In this document: positions 38,861 to 47,393 of the stretch, piece after piece
Numbering within the stretch: the first letter of the stretch is position 1
Layout: every line of letters starts with the position of its first letter
Source: Serratia marcescens
GTDB taxonomy: Bacteria; Pseudomonadota; Gammaproteobacteria; Enterobacterales; Enterobacteriaceae
Length of the DNA: 64,000 nucleotides
Assembly: GCF_006715005.1 (NCBI RefSeq)
Contig: NZ_VFMJ01000001.1
Location: forward strand, 2,480,001-2,544,000
Direction of reading: 5' to 3'
Program-made: the position numbers and the translations under genes
The notes under the pieces: model-generated
The model's database searches: none
What the model saw: only the letters and a program-made list of their open reading frames with translations
What the model was told of the DNA's origin: nothing

Positions 38861-40421
38861 TGGCAGGTAGCTGATAGCTCCAGGTTTCCGACAGAGTCTT
38901 ATCGCCATTGACCAGCGCCGCGCGCATTTCTACCGGCTTCTTGTCGTCTTTCACTTTCAGACGCACCGTCAGGCGCCAGCCTTTGGTCACTGGGTTATAG
39001 CGGACGTTGTTTTCTACCATTTCACCGTTGTCGCCGATGCTGATCTGAGAAGCGACCGGGGTGTTGGCGTCCAGCCCTTTCAGCACCGGGCCGACGAAGT
39101 CGACCAGGAAGGCCACGCTGCCGTCAGGCTCGCGAATCAGGTTGGACTGCTTCACGTCACCGGTCGAACGCATGGTCCGCGCCACATAGGCGATGTCTTG
39201 CGAATGCAGTTTGTCTTCATCGCGGGTGAAGTTCAGACGGTAGCTCAGCGTCAGCGGCTTTTTGGCTTCCGGCAGCGTATCCGGCGTCCAGAACGCGACG
39301 ATGTTGTCGTTGGTTTCATCCGCCGTCGGGATCTCCACCAGCTCGACCTTGCCTTTGCCCCAGTCGCCCTTCGGTTCGATCCAGGCGCTCGGACGCAGAT
39401 CGTAACGATCGTCCAGATCTTCATATTCTTTGAAGTTGCGACCGCGCTGCAGCAGACCGAAGCCTTTAGGATTCTCAACGGTATAGGTGCTGACGGACAG
39501 GTGTTTAGGATTGTTCAGCGGGCGCCAGATCCACTCGCCGTTGCCGGCATGGATAGACAGACCGTTGGAATCGTGCAACGCCGGGCGGTAGTTCAGCGTC
39601 GGCGACGGCTGGTTCGGCCCGAACAGGTACATGCTGGTCAGCGGCGCCAGGCCCAGTTTGCCCACCTTGTCGCGCAGGAATACCTTGGACTCGACGTCCA
39701 CGGTGGTGTCGCGGCCCGGGATCACCGTGAAGCGGTAAGCACCGGTGGCGCGCGGGGAATCCAGCAGCGCATAAATCACCAGGTGTTTGTCGCCCTGCTT
39801 CGGACGCTCAACCCAGAATTCGCGGAAACGCGGGAACTCTTCGCCGGACGGCAAAGCGGTATCGATAGCCAGGCCGCGAGCGGACAGCCCGTAAACCTGC
39901 CCTTTACCCACCACGCGGAAATAGCTCGCGCCCAGCAGGCTCATGATCTCATCGTTTTTGTCGGCGCTGTTGATCGGGTAAAGCACCTTAAAGCCGGCAA
40001 AACCGAGATTTTTCACCGATTCAGGGTCGTGTTTGACCGAACCGAAGTTGAAGTAATCCGGGCTGTACTTGATCTGTTTTACGCTGGTGGAGGTGACTTC
40101 GTTGATTTTCACCGGCGTGTCGAAGTACATCCCCTGATGATAAAACTCAAGCTTGAAAGGGGTTTTCAGCTTGCTCCAATAGGCTTTATCGTGATTGAAC
40201 TGAATCTGCTGATAGTCTGCGAACTTCATCTCGCGGAACTGAGAAGGAAGGTTGCTCTTCGGGGCTTCGAAACCTTTCGCGGCCAGATCCTGCGCCTGCT
40301 TGGCCACGTCATCAATAGAAAAGGCCCATGCCGGCGAACTGAACAGCGTGAACAATACGGTAGCACCTAACCAACGAACGCTCGCGGCGCGTGGTTGTCC
40401 GGATAATATATTAACTAGCAC
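38853..40421 (-). CDS. opgG: Glucans biosynthesis protein G
   Basis: Periplasmic protein needed to branch and release osmoregulated glucans. The mature part [21 protein letters not shown] to SYQLPANE follows E. coli OpgG closely. I choose the GTG at 40421, preceded by seven G, giving 522 residues and a signal peptide cleaved after SPAWA; the ATG at 40460 has no ribosome site and would make an unusually long signal. opgGH form one operon, divergent from opgC. Confidence 0.93.
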   Translation of the reverse strand: MLVNILSGQPRAASVRWLGATVLFTLFSSPAWAFSIDDVAKQAQDLAAKGFEAPKSNLPSQFREMKFADYQQIQFNHDKAYWSKLKTPFKLEFYHQGMYFDTPVKINEVTSTSVKQIKYSPDYFNFGSVKHDPESVKNLGFAGFKVLYPINSADKNDEIMSLLGASYFRVVGKGQVYGLSARGLAIDTALPSGEEFPRFREFWVERPKQGDKHLVIYALLDSPRATGAYRFTVIPGRDTTVDVESKVFLRDKVGKLGLAPLTSMYLFGPNQPSPTLNYRPALHDSNGLSIHAGNGEWIWRPLNNPKHLSVSTYTVENPKGFGLLQRGRNFKEYEDLDDRYDLRPSAWIEPKGDWGKGKVELVEIPTADETNDNIVAFWTPDTLPEAKKPLTLSYRLNFTRDEDKLHSQDIAYVARTMRSTGDVKQSNLIREPDGSVAFLVDFVGPVLKGLDANTPVASQISIGDNGEMVENNVRYNPVTKGWRLTVRLKVKDDKKPVEMRAALVNGDKTLSETWSYQLPANE

Positions 40422-40680
40422 ATCCCCCCCTATTCGTGTGCTCAAATCATTTAAATCCATATTAATGGATTACTCAGCTTTCCGACAACATGATAAATGG
40501 ATGGTTCATGTTTACGGCTCATTGTTTAAGCAGCTGATGGAACACCAGCGTAGCAAGCCGCGCAACAAGACGCTATGGAAAAATGCGGGGGGCTATAGTA
40601 GGGTTTCGGATAACAATTTAACGTTTGACGACTTATTAAGCGTGTTAATGAGCACCCGATTAAATCACCAGCGGTAATCT

Positions 40681-41811
40681 ATGACTAAAGGCAGCAAACA
40701 GCGTGAGTTTTTCCTCGATTCGATCCGGGCCTATTTGATGTTGCTCGGGATTCCGTTTCACCTCTCCCTGATTTATTCCAGCCATGCCTGGGCGGTGAAC
40801 AGCGCGTCCCCCTCCTTCTCGCTCACGGTGCTGAACGACTTCATCCACGCTTTCCGCATGCAGGTGTTCTTCGTGATATCCGGCTACTTCTCCTACATGC
40901 TTTACGAGCGCTACGAGCGCCACCAGTGGCTGAAGGTCAGGCTGGAGCGGGTGGCGATCCCGCTGTTAAGCTCCATCCCGCTAATTACGGTGCCGCAGTT
41001 TTTCATGCTGAAATATTTCACCGATAAATTAAACGGCTGGGATGAATTTTCTCTCTATCAGAAAATAAATGTAACAGTTTGGGAATTGGTTTCTCATCTG
41101 TGGTTCTTATTGACACTGTCATTGTTAACCTGCGCCTGTTTTTATCTGTTCCGTAAAATCAAGCGTCAAACCCGCGATCATATTCCAGAGTTAATAAACC
41201 GAATGCGTGGATTAGGAAACATCTCACTGTGTTTCTTTATTTATGCGGTATTCTATTCGGCCGCGCACCGTATTATTTTAATGTTCGCGCCACAGCTATT
41301 ATCCAACGGCCTGTTCAATTTCGTGGTGATGGAGACGATGTTCTACCTGCCGTTCTTCATCCTCGGCGCTTATGCGTTTAAGTACGTGTGGCTTAAGGAG
41401 ATTTTTCTGCGTCGCTCGCCGCTGGCGCTGCTCGGCTCGCTGCTGCTGTTTATCGCATATATGCTGAATCAAAAGCTGTTGGCGCACAGCAGCTATATGT
41501 TCGAGCTGGAAGTGGTGATCAAAACCCTAATGGGGATCCTCATGACCAACGTGGTGTTCTCTTTTGGGCATAACCTGCTGAATTATCACTCGCCGCGCAT
41601 CACCTATCTGGTCAACGCCTCGCTGTTTATATATCTGGTGCACCACCCGTTGACCCTGATATATGGCGCTTTCGTGACGCCTTATATCGGCAACAACCTG
41701 TTGGGATTCTTGCTGGGCCTGCTGTTTGTGTTCTCGCTGGCCTTCGCTTTATATGAACTGCACAAGCGTATTCCGGTGCTGCGTTTCTTGTTCTCCGGCA
41801 AGCCGCAATAA
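40681..41811 (+). CDS. opgC: Glucans biosynthesis protein C (succinyltransferase)
   Basis: Membrane acyltransferase (acyltransferase-3 family) that adds succinyl groups to periplasmic glucans. 376 residues, about ten membrane helices. It begins TKGSKQREFFLDSIRAYLML, with the family RxxxxDxxRA-like start, followed by IPFHLSLIYSSHAW. It is divergent from opgGH, as in E. coli. Confidence 0.94.
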   Translation: MTKGSKQREFFLDSIRAYLMLLGIPFHLSLIYSSHAWAVNSASPSFSLTVLNDFIHAFRMQVFFVISGYFSYMLYERYERHQWLKVRLERVAIPLLSSIPLITVPQFFMLKYFTDKLNGWDEFSLYQKINVTVWELVSHLWFLLTLSLLTCACFYLFRKIKRQTRDHIPELINRMRGLGNISLCFFIYAVFYSAAHRIILMFAPQLLSNGLFNFVVMETMFYLPFFILGAYAFKYVWLKEIFLRRSPLALLGSLLLFIAYMLNQKLLAHSSYMFELEVVIKTLMGILMTNVVFSFGHNLLNYHSPRITYLVNASLFIYLVHHPLTLIYGAFVTPYIGNNLLGFLLGLLFVFSLAFALYELHKRIPVLRFLFSGKPQ

Positions 41812-42115
41812 CCTTCCGCCCCTGTAAACCCGATCGTTTGCAGGGATTTCCTGTCATCTTGCCGTCGTGCAAAAAGCCTATACTGGTGGTTTGCATGCAA
41901 AGCACACATTGCTCAGCCTGGCGCCGTCCGTTAGGGCAAAGTGATACGGCTGAATACATACCCTAATCGTTATAACTGCGATGCATAAGTAGAAATCCGG
42001 ATCCCTGCCTTACGGTAGTGATTGGGCTCAACACCCCCGAAGGGCTGCGCGATCGTTTAATTCATTCGATGGCGTTAGCTGCATCTCCCTTCCGTCACGA
42101 CAGAGAGGATTTTGA
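41812..42115 (+). other. Intergenic region opgC-42116
   Basis: 304 bp. It contains an imperfect inverted repeat CCTGTAAAC/GTTTGCAGG at about 41821-41844 just after opgC, a perfect 12-bp palindrome TTTGCATGCAAA at 41890-41901, and the promoter region of the next gene. No gene is seen. Confidence 0.4.
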
Positions 42116-42340
42116 ATGACCGATAAGAACACCCCGGCTCAAGAAGCCGAAGTGGAAAACGCCACCCTGCTGAAGATCCTCGGCAGACTGCTGTCCGCGC
42201 TGGACGCCTCAATCAGCGGCAAAGAACGCAGCGTTTTGGTCACTGAACTCGCCAACTTCAATCTCGACGGCATTTCCGAAACGGAAAGCAAGTTGGCCAG
42301 CGAGCTGATCAAACGGGCGCTGGAATCGCTCGACCACTAA
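42116..42340 (+). CDS. Small acidic helical protein
   Basis: 74 residues with GAGAGGA 5-6 bp before the ATG. Two predicted amphipathic helices, NATLLKILGRLLSALDAS and SKLASELIKRALESL, and no membrane segment. It recalls the YmgB/AriR group of small biofilm and acid-stress proteins in size and helix pattern, but the match is too weak to name it. Own promoter region and strong terminator. Confidence 0.7.
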   Translation: MTDKNTPAQEAEVENATLLKILGRLLSALDASISGKERSVLVTELANFNLDGISETESKLASELIKRALESLDH

Positions 42341-42355
42341 CCCTACCGCGCCTGC

Positions 42356-42393
42356 AAACCATTAAGCCTGCCTGCGCGGGCTTAATGGTTTTT
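42356..42393 (+). terminator. Terminator after 42116-42340
   Basis: 13-bp stem AAACCATTAAGCC/GGCTTAATGGTTT (42356-42368 with 42379-42391) running into T. Confidence 0.88.
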
Positions 42394-42626
42394 CCCTCAG
42401 CCACGATCGGCCATTGTTGCCAAAACCGAAATACAGCAGTCTGATAATGTTGGATAAAAGACAGGATTCTCCCTCTTCTCCTCACTTTCTTCGGTTAATC
42501 GCACCAAAGGGCAATAATTGATCGGTTGTTTTCGCAATCAGCCTTGGCGTTTTACCCACTAAACACGCTATCATCGACACACACGCAGTGCCCCCCTAAC
42601 CCCCCCAGCCTCAGGAGAACGATATT

Positions 42627-44348
42627 TTGGATGCCAGCACCATTAACAGTTTGTTCGTCATCGGTGCCGTGCTGGTGGGGGCAAGCATTCTGCTCAGCTC
42701 ATTTTCTTCCCGGCTCGGTATTCCGATCCTGGTGATCTTCCTGGCGATCGGCATGCTGGCCGGCGTCGACGGCCCCGGCGGCATCGTCTTCAGCAATTAT
42801 CCGGTCGCTTATCTGGTCAGCAACCTCGCGTTGGCGGTGATCCTGCTCGACGGTGGCATGCGTACCCGGGTCAGCTCTTTCCGCGTCGCCCTGTGGCCGG
42901 CACTGTCTCTCGCCACCGTCGGTGTGGTGATCACCGCCGGCCTGACCGGTATGGCCGCCGCCTGGCTGTTCAATCTCGATCTGTTGCAGGGGCTGCTGAT
43001 CGGCGCCATTATCGGTTCCACCGACGCCGCCGCGGTCTTCTCGTTACTGGGGGGCAAGGGCTTGAACGAACGCGTCAGCGCCACGCTGGAAATCGAGTCC
43101 GGCAGCAACGATCCGATGGCGGTATTCCTCACCATCACGCTGATTGCGATGATCGCCGCCGGGGAAACCGCGCTGAGCTGGACCTTCCCGCTGCATCTGA
43201 TGCAGCAGTTCGGCATGGGCATCGTCTTCGGCCTGGGCGGCGGCTGGCTGCTGCTGACGCTGATCAACCATATCAAACTGGCGGACGGCCTCTATCCGCT
43301 GCTGGCGGTGAGCGGCGGCATTCTTATTTTCGCGCTGACCACCGCGTTGGACGGCAGCGGCATTCTGGCGGTGTACCTGTGCGGCCTGCTGCTGGGCAAT
43401 CGGCCAATCCGCAACCGCCACGGCATCGTACAAACCTTCGACGGACTGGCCTGGCTCAGCCAGATCGGCATGTTCCTGGTGCTCGGCCTGCTGCTCAACC
43501 CGCACGAGCTGCTGCCGATCGCCATCCCTGCCCTGCTGCTGTCGCTGTGGATGATCCTGTTCGCCCGCCCGCTGTCGGTGTTTATCGGCCTGCTGCCGTT
43601 CCGCAGCTTTACCCTGCGCGAACGCGGCTTTATTTCCTGGGTCGGCCTGCGCGGCGCGGTGCCGGTGATCCTGGCGGTGTTCCCGATGATGGCCGGGCTG
43701 CCCAACGCCCAGCTGTTCTTCAACGTGGCGTTCTTCGTGGTGCTGGTCTCCCTGCTGCTGCAAGGCACCACGCTGTCGTTTGCCGCCAAAAAAGCCAAGG
43801 TGATCGTGCCGCCGGCGCTGACGCCGATCTCCCGCGTTGGGTTGGACGTGCACCCGGAGAACCAGTGGGAACAGTTCGTTTATCAGCTTTCGGCGGAAAA
43901 CTGGTGCGTCGGCGCGGCGCTGCGTGAGCTGAGAATGCCGCCCAACACTCGCATCGCCGCCCTGTTCCGCGGCAAAGAGCTGCTGCACCCCAGCGGCAGT
44001 ACCCGCCTGCGGGAAAACGATATTCTGTGCGTTATCGGCCATGAGCACGACCTGCCCATCCTCGGCAAACTGTTCAGCCAGGCGCCGGCCGTGACACTCG
44101 ACGAGCGCTTCTTCGGCGACTTTATCCTGCAGTCCGATGCCCGTTTAAGCGACATCTCGCAGCTTTATGGCCTCAATCTGCAAGACGACGTGGACGAGCA
44201 GCAGACGCTTGGCCAGTTCGTCATTCAGCTGATTGGCGGCGAACCGGTGATCGGCGACCAGGTGGAATGGGACGGCCTGACCTGGACCATCGCCGAAATG
44301 GACGGCAATCAAGTCAGCAAGATAGGCGTGCGAATCGTAACCGACTGA
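42627..44348 (+). CDS. cvrA: K+/H+ antiporter CvrA (NhaP2)
   Basis: Cation/proton antiporter of the CPA1 family that exports potassium or sodium for volume and pH control. 573 residues starting at a TTG (42627), with AGGAG 9 bp upstream. Twelve to thirteen membrane helices with [14 protein letters not shown] and [13 protein letters not shown], then a cytoplasmic RCK-C domain (about 400-485: [20 protein letters not shown]). Closely similar to E. coli CvrA. Confidence 0.95.
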   Translation: MDASTINSLFVIGAVLVGASILLSSFSSRLGIPILVIFLAIGMLAGVDGPGGIVFSNYPVAYLVSNLALAVILLDGGMRTRVSSFRVALWPALSLATVGVVITAGLTGMAAAWLFNLDLLQGLLIGAIIGSTDAAAVFSLLGGKGLNERVSATLEIESGSNDPMAVFLTITLIAMIAAGETALSWTFPLHLMQQFGMGIVFGLGGGWLLLTLINHIKLADGLYPLLAVSGGILIFALTTALDGSGILAVYLCGLLLGNRPIRNRHGIVQTFDGLAWLSQIGMFLVLGLLLNPHELLPIAIPALLLSLWMILFARPLSVFIGLLPFRSFTLRERGFISWVGLRGAVPVILAVFPMMAGLPNAQLFFNVAFFVVLVSLLLQGTTLSFAAKKAKVIVPPALTPISRVGLDVHPENQWEQFVYQLSAENWCVGAALRELRMPPNTRIAALFRGKELLHPSGSTRLRENDILCVIGHEHDLPILGKLFSQAPAVTLDERFFGDFILQSDARLSDISQLYGLNLQDDVDEQQTLGQFVIQLIGGEPVIGDQVEWDGLTWTIAEMDGNQVSKIGVRIVTD

Positions 44349-44500
44349 CGCTGCCGCACCGGCTGCGTTATCAGACGAGGGAACTTCTGGCCTTAAGAAC
44401 GTTCTTAATCACTATCATGTTGCATGAAGTACGGCGTCGCTGAATTATATCCGTTTGATATAAAAACAGTTTAGCAGCGGCGCCTACAGGGATTAGGGAT

Positions 44501-44608
44501 GTGAACGGCAAGACTCGATTTCTTTCGGTGATGATGATCATGGCGCTGGGCGTAGCGGCGCTCGATCTCAGCATCGCCGGTTTGGTCCATAGACTTTTAA
44601 TTGGATAA
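44501..44608 (+). CDS. 35-residue hydrophobic peptide
   Basis: GTG start preceded by TTAGGGAT; MNGKTRFLSVMMIMALGVAA followed by LDLSIAGLVHRLLIG, a single hydrophobic helix. No family is recognised. It runs into the next small gene, whose TTG/GTG start overlaps or follows by 7 bp, so the two could be translated together. Coding status is uncertain. Confidence 0.4.
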   Translation: MNGKTRFLSVMMIMALGVAALDLSIAGLVHRLLIG

Positions 44609-44615
44609 TTTCAAC

Positions 44616-44729
44616 GTGACGCAGCAGGAACAAGAAAAAGACATTCTGGGGAAAATACTGGTGACGGTGTCCGCGCTTTGCCTGATTCTGGTGGCGGCGT
44701 TCCTCATCTGGGGATTCGTGCTGGACTGA
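44616..44729 (+). CDS. 37-residue membrane protein
   Basis: GTG start at 44616 (a TTG at 44601 is in frame). Charged head TQQEQEKDILGK, then one membrane helix ILVTVSALCLILVAAFLIWG and a short tail. A strong terminator follows at once. Its helix and charge pattern look like a real small membrane protein, but no function is known. Confidence 0.5.
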   Translation: MTQQEQEKDILGKILVTVSALCLILVAAFLIWGFVLD

Positions 44730-44749
44730 TGCCGCGCGATGCTCAGACA

Positions 44750-44780
44750 TAAAAAAAACCGCCGCGGCGGTTTTTTTTAT
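44750..44780. terminator. Bidirectional terminator
   Basis: AAACCGCC-GC-GGCGGTTT with eight A on one side and eight T on the other, between converging small genes. Confidence 0.9.
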
Positions 44781-44791
44781 GGGTCAGGCGA

Positions 44792-44923
44792 TCAGATCTT
44801 GCAACCTTCGCAGTCCGCTTCGTCTTCGAGGAACTCAGGGACCTCTTTTACCTTCTGCGCCGCTTTTTCTTCGGCTTTCGCCAGTTCGGCATCGATATCA
44901 AAATCGAAAATATCATCACTCAT
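44792..44923 (-). CDS. 43-residue acidic protein with CEGC tail
   Basis: MSDDIFDFDIDAELAKAEEK begins a strongly acidic protein whose last residues are DEADCEGCKI. GAGGA lies 7 bp before the ATG, so translation is likely. The C-x-x-C pair at the end could bind metal or react with thiols. I do not recognise a family. It lies 69 bp after the ylaC-like gene and may be in its transcript. Confidence 0.65.
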   Translation of the reverse strand: MSDDIFDFDIDAELAKAEEKAAQKVKEVPEFLEDEADCEGCKI

Positions 44924-44992
44924 CGCTTGGTCCTCATTCTGCTTGGCATTCAAACGCTGAGTATAATCGACAAGCCGCCGGCCGGAAACCTT

Positions 44993-45496
44993 TCAGTTTG
45001 CCGCCGCCAACTGCGGTGGCTCATCCTGCGGCTTTTTCCCGTAGGCCATGTCGTACACGTCGTAGAAGTCGATTTCGCCCTTGTTGCCGATGATTACCCG
45101 CATCTTCTGTTTCAGCGCGGCGCCGATGGATGGCTCATCCAGCAGTTGCTGCACCGCATAAGGCGACAGCGCGCGGGTGAAGTACCATTCGCCGTTGTAG
45201 CAAACCCGCAGATCCAGCACCCCGATGTCCTCGAAACGGTACACCGGCCGGATCTCTATCAGCAGCATGGCGAACATGAACAGTACGAAGGCGGTGAACC
45301 CCAGGAAGGCATATATCCCCATGTACGGCACCTGATACATTACGGCGATCACCGCGAAATAGCCGGCGAACATAGCAAGGCACAGATAGCGGTGAGTGCG
45401 GGCGAATTCGCTGTTGAAGCGCGGCTTGCCGTCACGCCCTTCGCGCCGATTGATCTGTTCAATCTCTTTAACCAAGATGCTTTTAATCGCGTCCAT
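44993..45496 (-). CDS. ylaC: YlaC family inner-membrane protein
   Basis: 167 residues. N-terminal EIEQINRREGRDGKPRFN, two membrane helices at about 38-80, then a cytoplasmic part with RFEDIGVLDLRVCYNGEWY and KGEIDFYDVYDMA, all of which align with E. coli YlaC. Function is unknown. Confidence 0.85.
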   Translation of the reverse strand: MDAIKSILVKEIEQINRREGRDGKPRFNSEFARTHRYLCLAMFAGYFAVIAVMYQVPYMGIYAFLGFTAFVLFMFAMLLIEIRPVYRFEDIGVLDLRVCYNGEWYFTRALSPYAVQQLLDEPSIGAALKQKMRVIIGNKGEIDFYDVYDMAYGKKPQDEPPQLAAAN

Positions 45497-45619
45497 CGTT
45501 ACAACCTTATGCTGGAAACAGCATTGCCATCAAATCTCACCGCTAAAAGTAACACAAGTACAGTTTCCCCGGGTAGATCAGTTAGCCAACTTAATGGCGG
45601 CAACTGTTATAGTTCGGAT

Positions 45620-45919
45620 TCAGCGTGGCTGAGCGGCCTTGCCTTGCGCAAACATGAACATGCGCTGGGCCACGTCGTCGGCCTGTTTGATCTTCTGTTT
45701 TTGCGGTTCGTTGCTGCGATGAATGGCGCGGGCATAGGCGATTTCATGGGCCTGATCGATCATCGCGATGATCCGGTCACGCTCGGTCTTCTCCATATTG
45801 CCCAACATGGTGGTGATAATCGCCTGATAAGCGTTGGACGCGGCGGTCAGCGCTTTCTCTCTCGCCTCGAGGGCGGTGACGCGTTGCAAGAGTTCCTGCA
45901 GTTGCTCGGAGTGAGACAT
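45620..45919 (-). CDS. iraP: IraP-like RssB anti-adapter
   Basis: 99 residues. An N-terminal coiled coil (LQELLQRVTALEAREKAL) leads to AIITTMLGNMEKTERDRIIA, which resembles the IIVTAMLRNM core of E. coli IraP, the phosphate-starvation anti-adapter that blocks RssB and so spares RpoS from ClpXP. Size and helix order fit; the C-terminal 30 residues diverge. Strong GGAGG ribosome site. The name is a likely assignment, not a certain one. Confidence 0.55.
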   Translation of the reverse strand: MSHSEQLQELLQRVTALEAREKALTAASNAYQAIITTMLGNMEKTERDRIIAMIDQAHEIAYARAIHRSNEPQKQKIKQADDVAQRMFMFAQGKAAQPR

Positions 45920-46004
45920 ATCGACCTCCTGTTGCCGGGCAGCAAGCCTGCCTGATTACAGTTTAGCAAAGGATCGAAAGAGAAAGAGGAAGGAAAGCCA
46001 GCGG

Positions 46005-46078
46005 TTACGGTAAAGCACACCCGAAAATCCCAACGAGGAGCCGATAGTGCAAATCAACCCGGGTGCGCTTTACGGTAA
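46005..46078. repeat. 19-nt inverted repeat between iraP-like gene and tRNA-like gene
   Basis: TTACGGTAAAGCACACCCG at 46005-46023 is matched 17 of 19 by the inverted copy at 46060-46078, with a 36-nt loop. There is no T-run. It could be a processing signal for the tRNA-like transcript, an operator for the iraP-like gene, or a small mobile repeat. Confidence 0.55.
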
Positions 46079-46104
46079 GCGCGGTGAGATGAAGGGAAGA
46101 AAGC

Positions 46105-46201
46105 TGGCGCGCTATGCAGGACTCGAACCCGCGTCTATCAATTTTCAAGCCAAAACAAGCCATTATAAAACCAATCACTCTGCCAACTGAGTTAATAGCG
46201 C
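46105..46201 (-). tRNA. tRNA-like gene with stretched anticodon arm (isotype undetermined)
   Basis: 97 nt including encoded CCA. Acceptor stem GCGCTAT/ATAGCGC is perfect; the D arm ACTC-AGTTGGCA-GAGT and T arm GCGGG-TTCGAGT-CCTGC are canonical. The part between them is 43 nt after base 26, about 20 more than a class I tRNA, and no ordinary 5-bp anticodon stem with 7-nt loop forms. The best fold is a 9-bp stem ATTGGTTTT/AAAATTGAT (three G-U pairs) with a 21-nt loop, then a 4-nt variable region AGAC. A near-repeat GGCTTGTTTT/GGCTTGAAAA lies in it. A strong promoter suggests it is expressed. Confidence 0.7.
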
Positions 46202-46222
46202 GTTCCTTCGCTTCGGGGCGCC

Positions 46223-46250
46223 ATTATCCATAACAACATTATGGACTCAA
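46223..46250 (-). promoter_or_regulatory. Stable-RNA-type promoter of the tRNA-like gene
   Basis: On the minus strand TTGAGT (46250-46245), a 16-bp spacer, GATAAT (46228-46223), then a GC-rich discriminator GGCGCCCC and an A/T block upstream. This is the look of stringently controlled tRNA promoters. The start would be about 14 nt before the tRNA-like 5' end. Confidence 0.7.
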
Positions 46251-46313
46251 GCTTTTTTAGCATAATGCCCTGAATTTACAGATAAGTCTTAGGTTATCGA
46301 TAGCGCTCTGGCC

Positions 46314-47162
46314 TTACGGCAGCTCAATAATCCGGTAATCGCCGGCGATGAGCGGCTTACACAAAATCTTGTAGCCATCGCTGTCAAAGTGGCTGGCCGC
46401 GTTCTGCAGCCGCTGCGCCTGCGCCAGGCTGCTGACCGAGCCCAGATAAAACCAATTGTGAATCACATGGTACTGACGCAGGGTCTCGCCCTGTTCTTCC
46501 AACGCCACTCGCCCGGCGAACGGCCAACAGGCGATGCGTAGCTGTTCCAGCGCCGCGCCGAGCCGCCGCGCATGTTCCTGCGCCGGCTCCACGCCGCAGC
46601 AGGCGCCGGCGCACTTGCGCAGGCTGTAGCGGAAGCAGGCGCGCCCGGCGGGCAGCTTGTCGATCCCCAGCTTGCCGTAACATAAACGATGCTCGTCGGC
46701 GATGGCGCGCAGCTTTTCCAGCGCGGCATGGCGATTGGCAAACAACCCATAAAGGTGGGGCGTGACGGCGAAATCGATCTCTTTGGCGTGGGCAATCGTC
46801 ACCGTGTCCGCCTGCAGACGCAGCGCGCACAGCTGTTTCGAGCGCCGCAGGCGTTTGTTGAACAGCGGCTGTTGTTGCTTGATCAACTGCGCCTCCAGCA
46901 ACAATGCCCCCAATTCGCCTGCGGTCTCGATAAAGCTGATGCGCCGGGTTTGCCGCAGCATTTTTGCCTCATCCTGCGCACGGAAATGCGCCATGACCCG
47001 GCTGCGTACGTTGACGCTTTTACCGATGTAAAGCGGCAGGCTTTCGCTTTCGCCGTGAAACACATAGACGCCCGGCCCTTTGGGCAACGGCGCCAGGCAG
47101 GCGCGCAGGTGCTCCGGGTATTGGTAAATGTCGAGTTCCGGCTCGAGGCGGTTTGGCATCAT
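46314..47162 (-). CDS. cho: Excinuclease Cho (UvrC homologue)
   Basis: SOS-induced endonuclease that makes the 3' incision at bulky lesions loaded by UvrAB. 282 residues from the ATG at 47162 (a second ATG follows at 47159). The GIY-YIG domain is residues about 25-110 (GPGVYVFHGES, LPLYIGKSVNVRSRV, and LLLEAQLIK with the catalytic Glu). It lacks the second nuclease and HhH domains of UvrC, as expected. A LexA box lies upstream. Confidence 0.92.
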   Translation of the reverse strand: MMPNRLEPELDIYQYPEHLRACLAPLPKGPGVYVFHGESESLPLYIGKSVNVRSRVMAHFRAQDEAKMLRQTRRISFIETAGELGALLLEAQLIKQQQPLFNKRLRRSKQLCALRLQADTVTIAHAKEIDFAVTPHLYGLFANRHAALEKLRAIADEHRLCYGKLGIDKLPAGRACFRYSLRKCAGACCGVEPAQEHARRLGAALEQLRIACWPFAGRVALEEQGETLRQYHVIHNWFYLGSVSSLAQAQRLQNAASHFDSDGYKILCKPLIAGDYRIIELP

Positions 47163-47192
47163 GACGGCGGCGTTATCCTGCTGATGAATGAA

Positions 47193-47212
47193 TACTGGTT
47201 TTTTAGCCAGTA
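47193..47212. promoter_or_regulatory. LexA box of cho
   Basis: TACTGGTTTTTTAGCCAGTA: CTG-N10-CAG with an AT-rich core, 31 bp before the cho start. cho is a known SOS gene in E. coli. Confidence 0.88.
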
Positions 47213-47393
47213 TAGCGTGCCGTGCAGCCGGTTGCACACCCGGCGGATAATAACTCGCCGTGATCTTTAGCGCGAAAGCCTTTACTATCCCCTTTCCAGC
47301 GGGAAAGCGCCTCACGTTTAGCGCCAGTTCAAGCTGGCGCTGCCATGATGGCAGACTGGAACCGCCGCTTTTATCGTTATGGAAAACCTGGGT

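Noticed and set aside
37547-38911. 454-residue open frame antisense to opgH
   Set aside because: Same reason; opgH is complete and conserved on the other strand.
40465-40677. 70-residue open frame between opgG and opgC
   Set aside because: Begins in the opgGH promoter region, has no clear ribosome site and no recognisable family; more likely leader DNA of opgC. It could be revisited if conserved.
41990-42005. Possible RcsAB box (TAAG...ATCC) before the small helical gene
   Set aside because: Spacing differs by one base from the consensus and the right half is incomplete.
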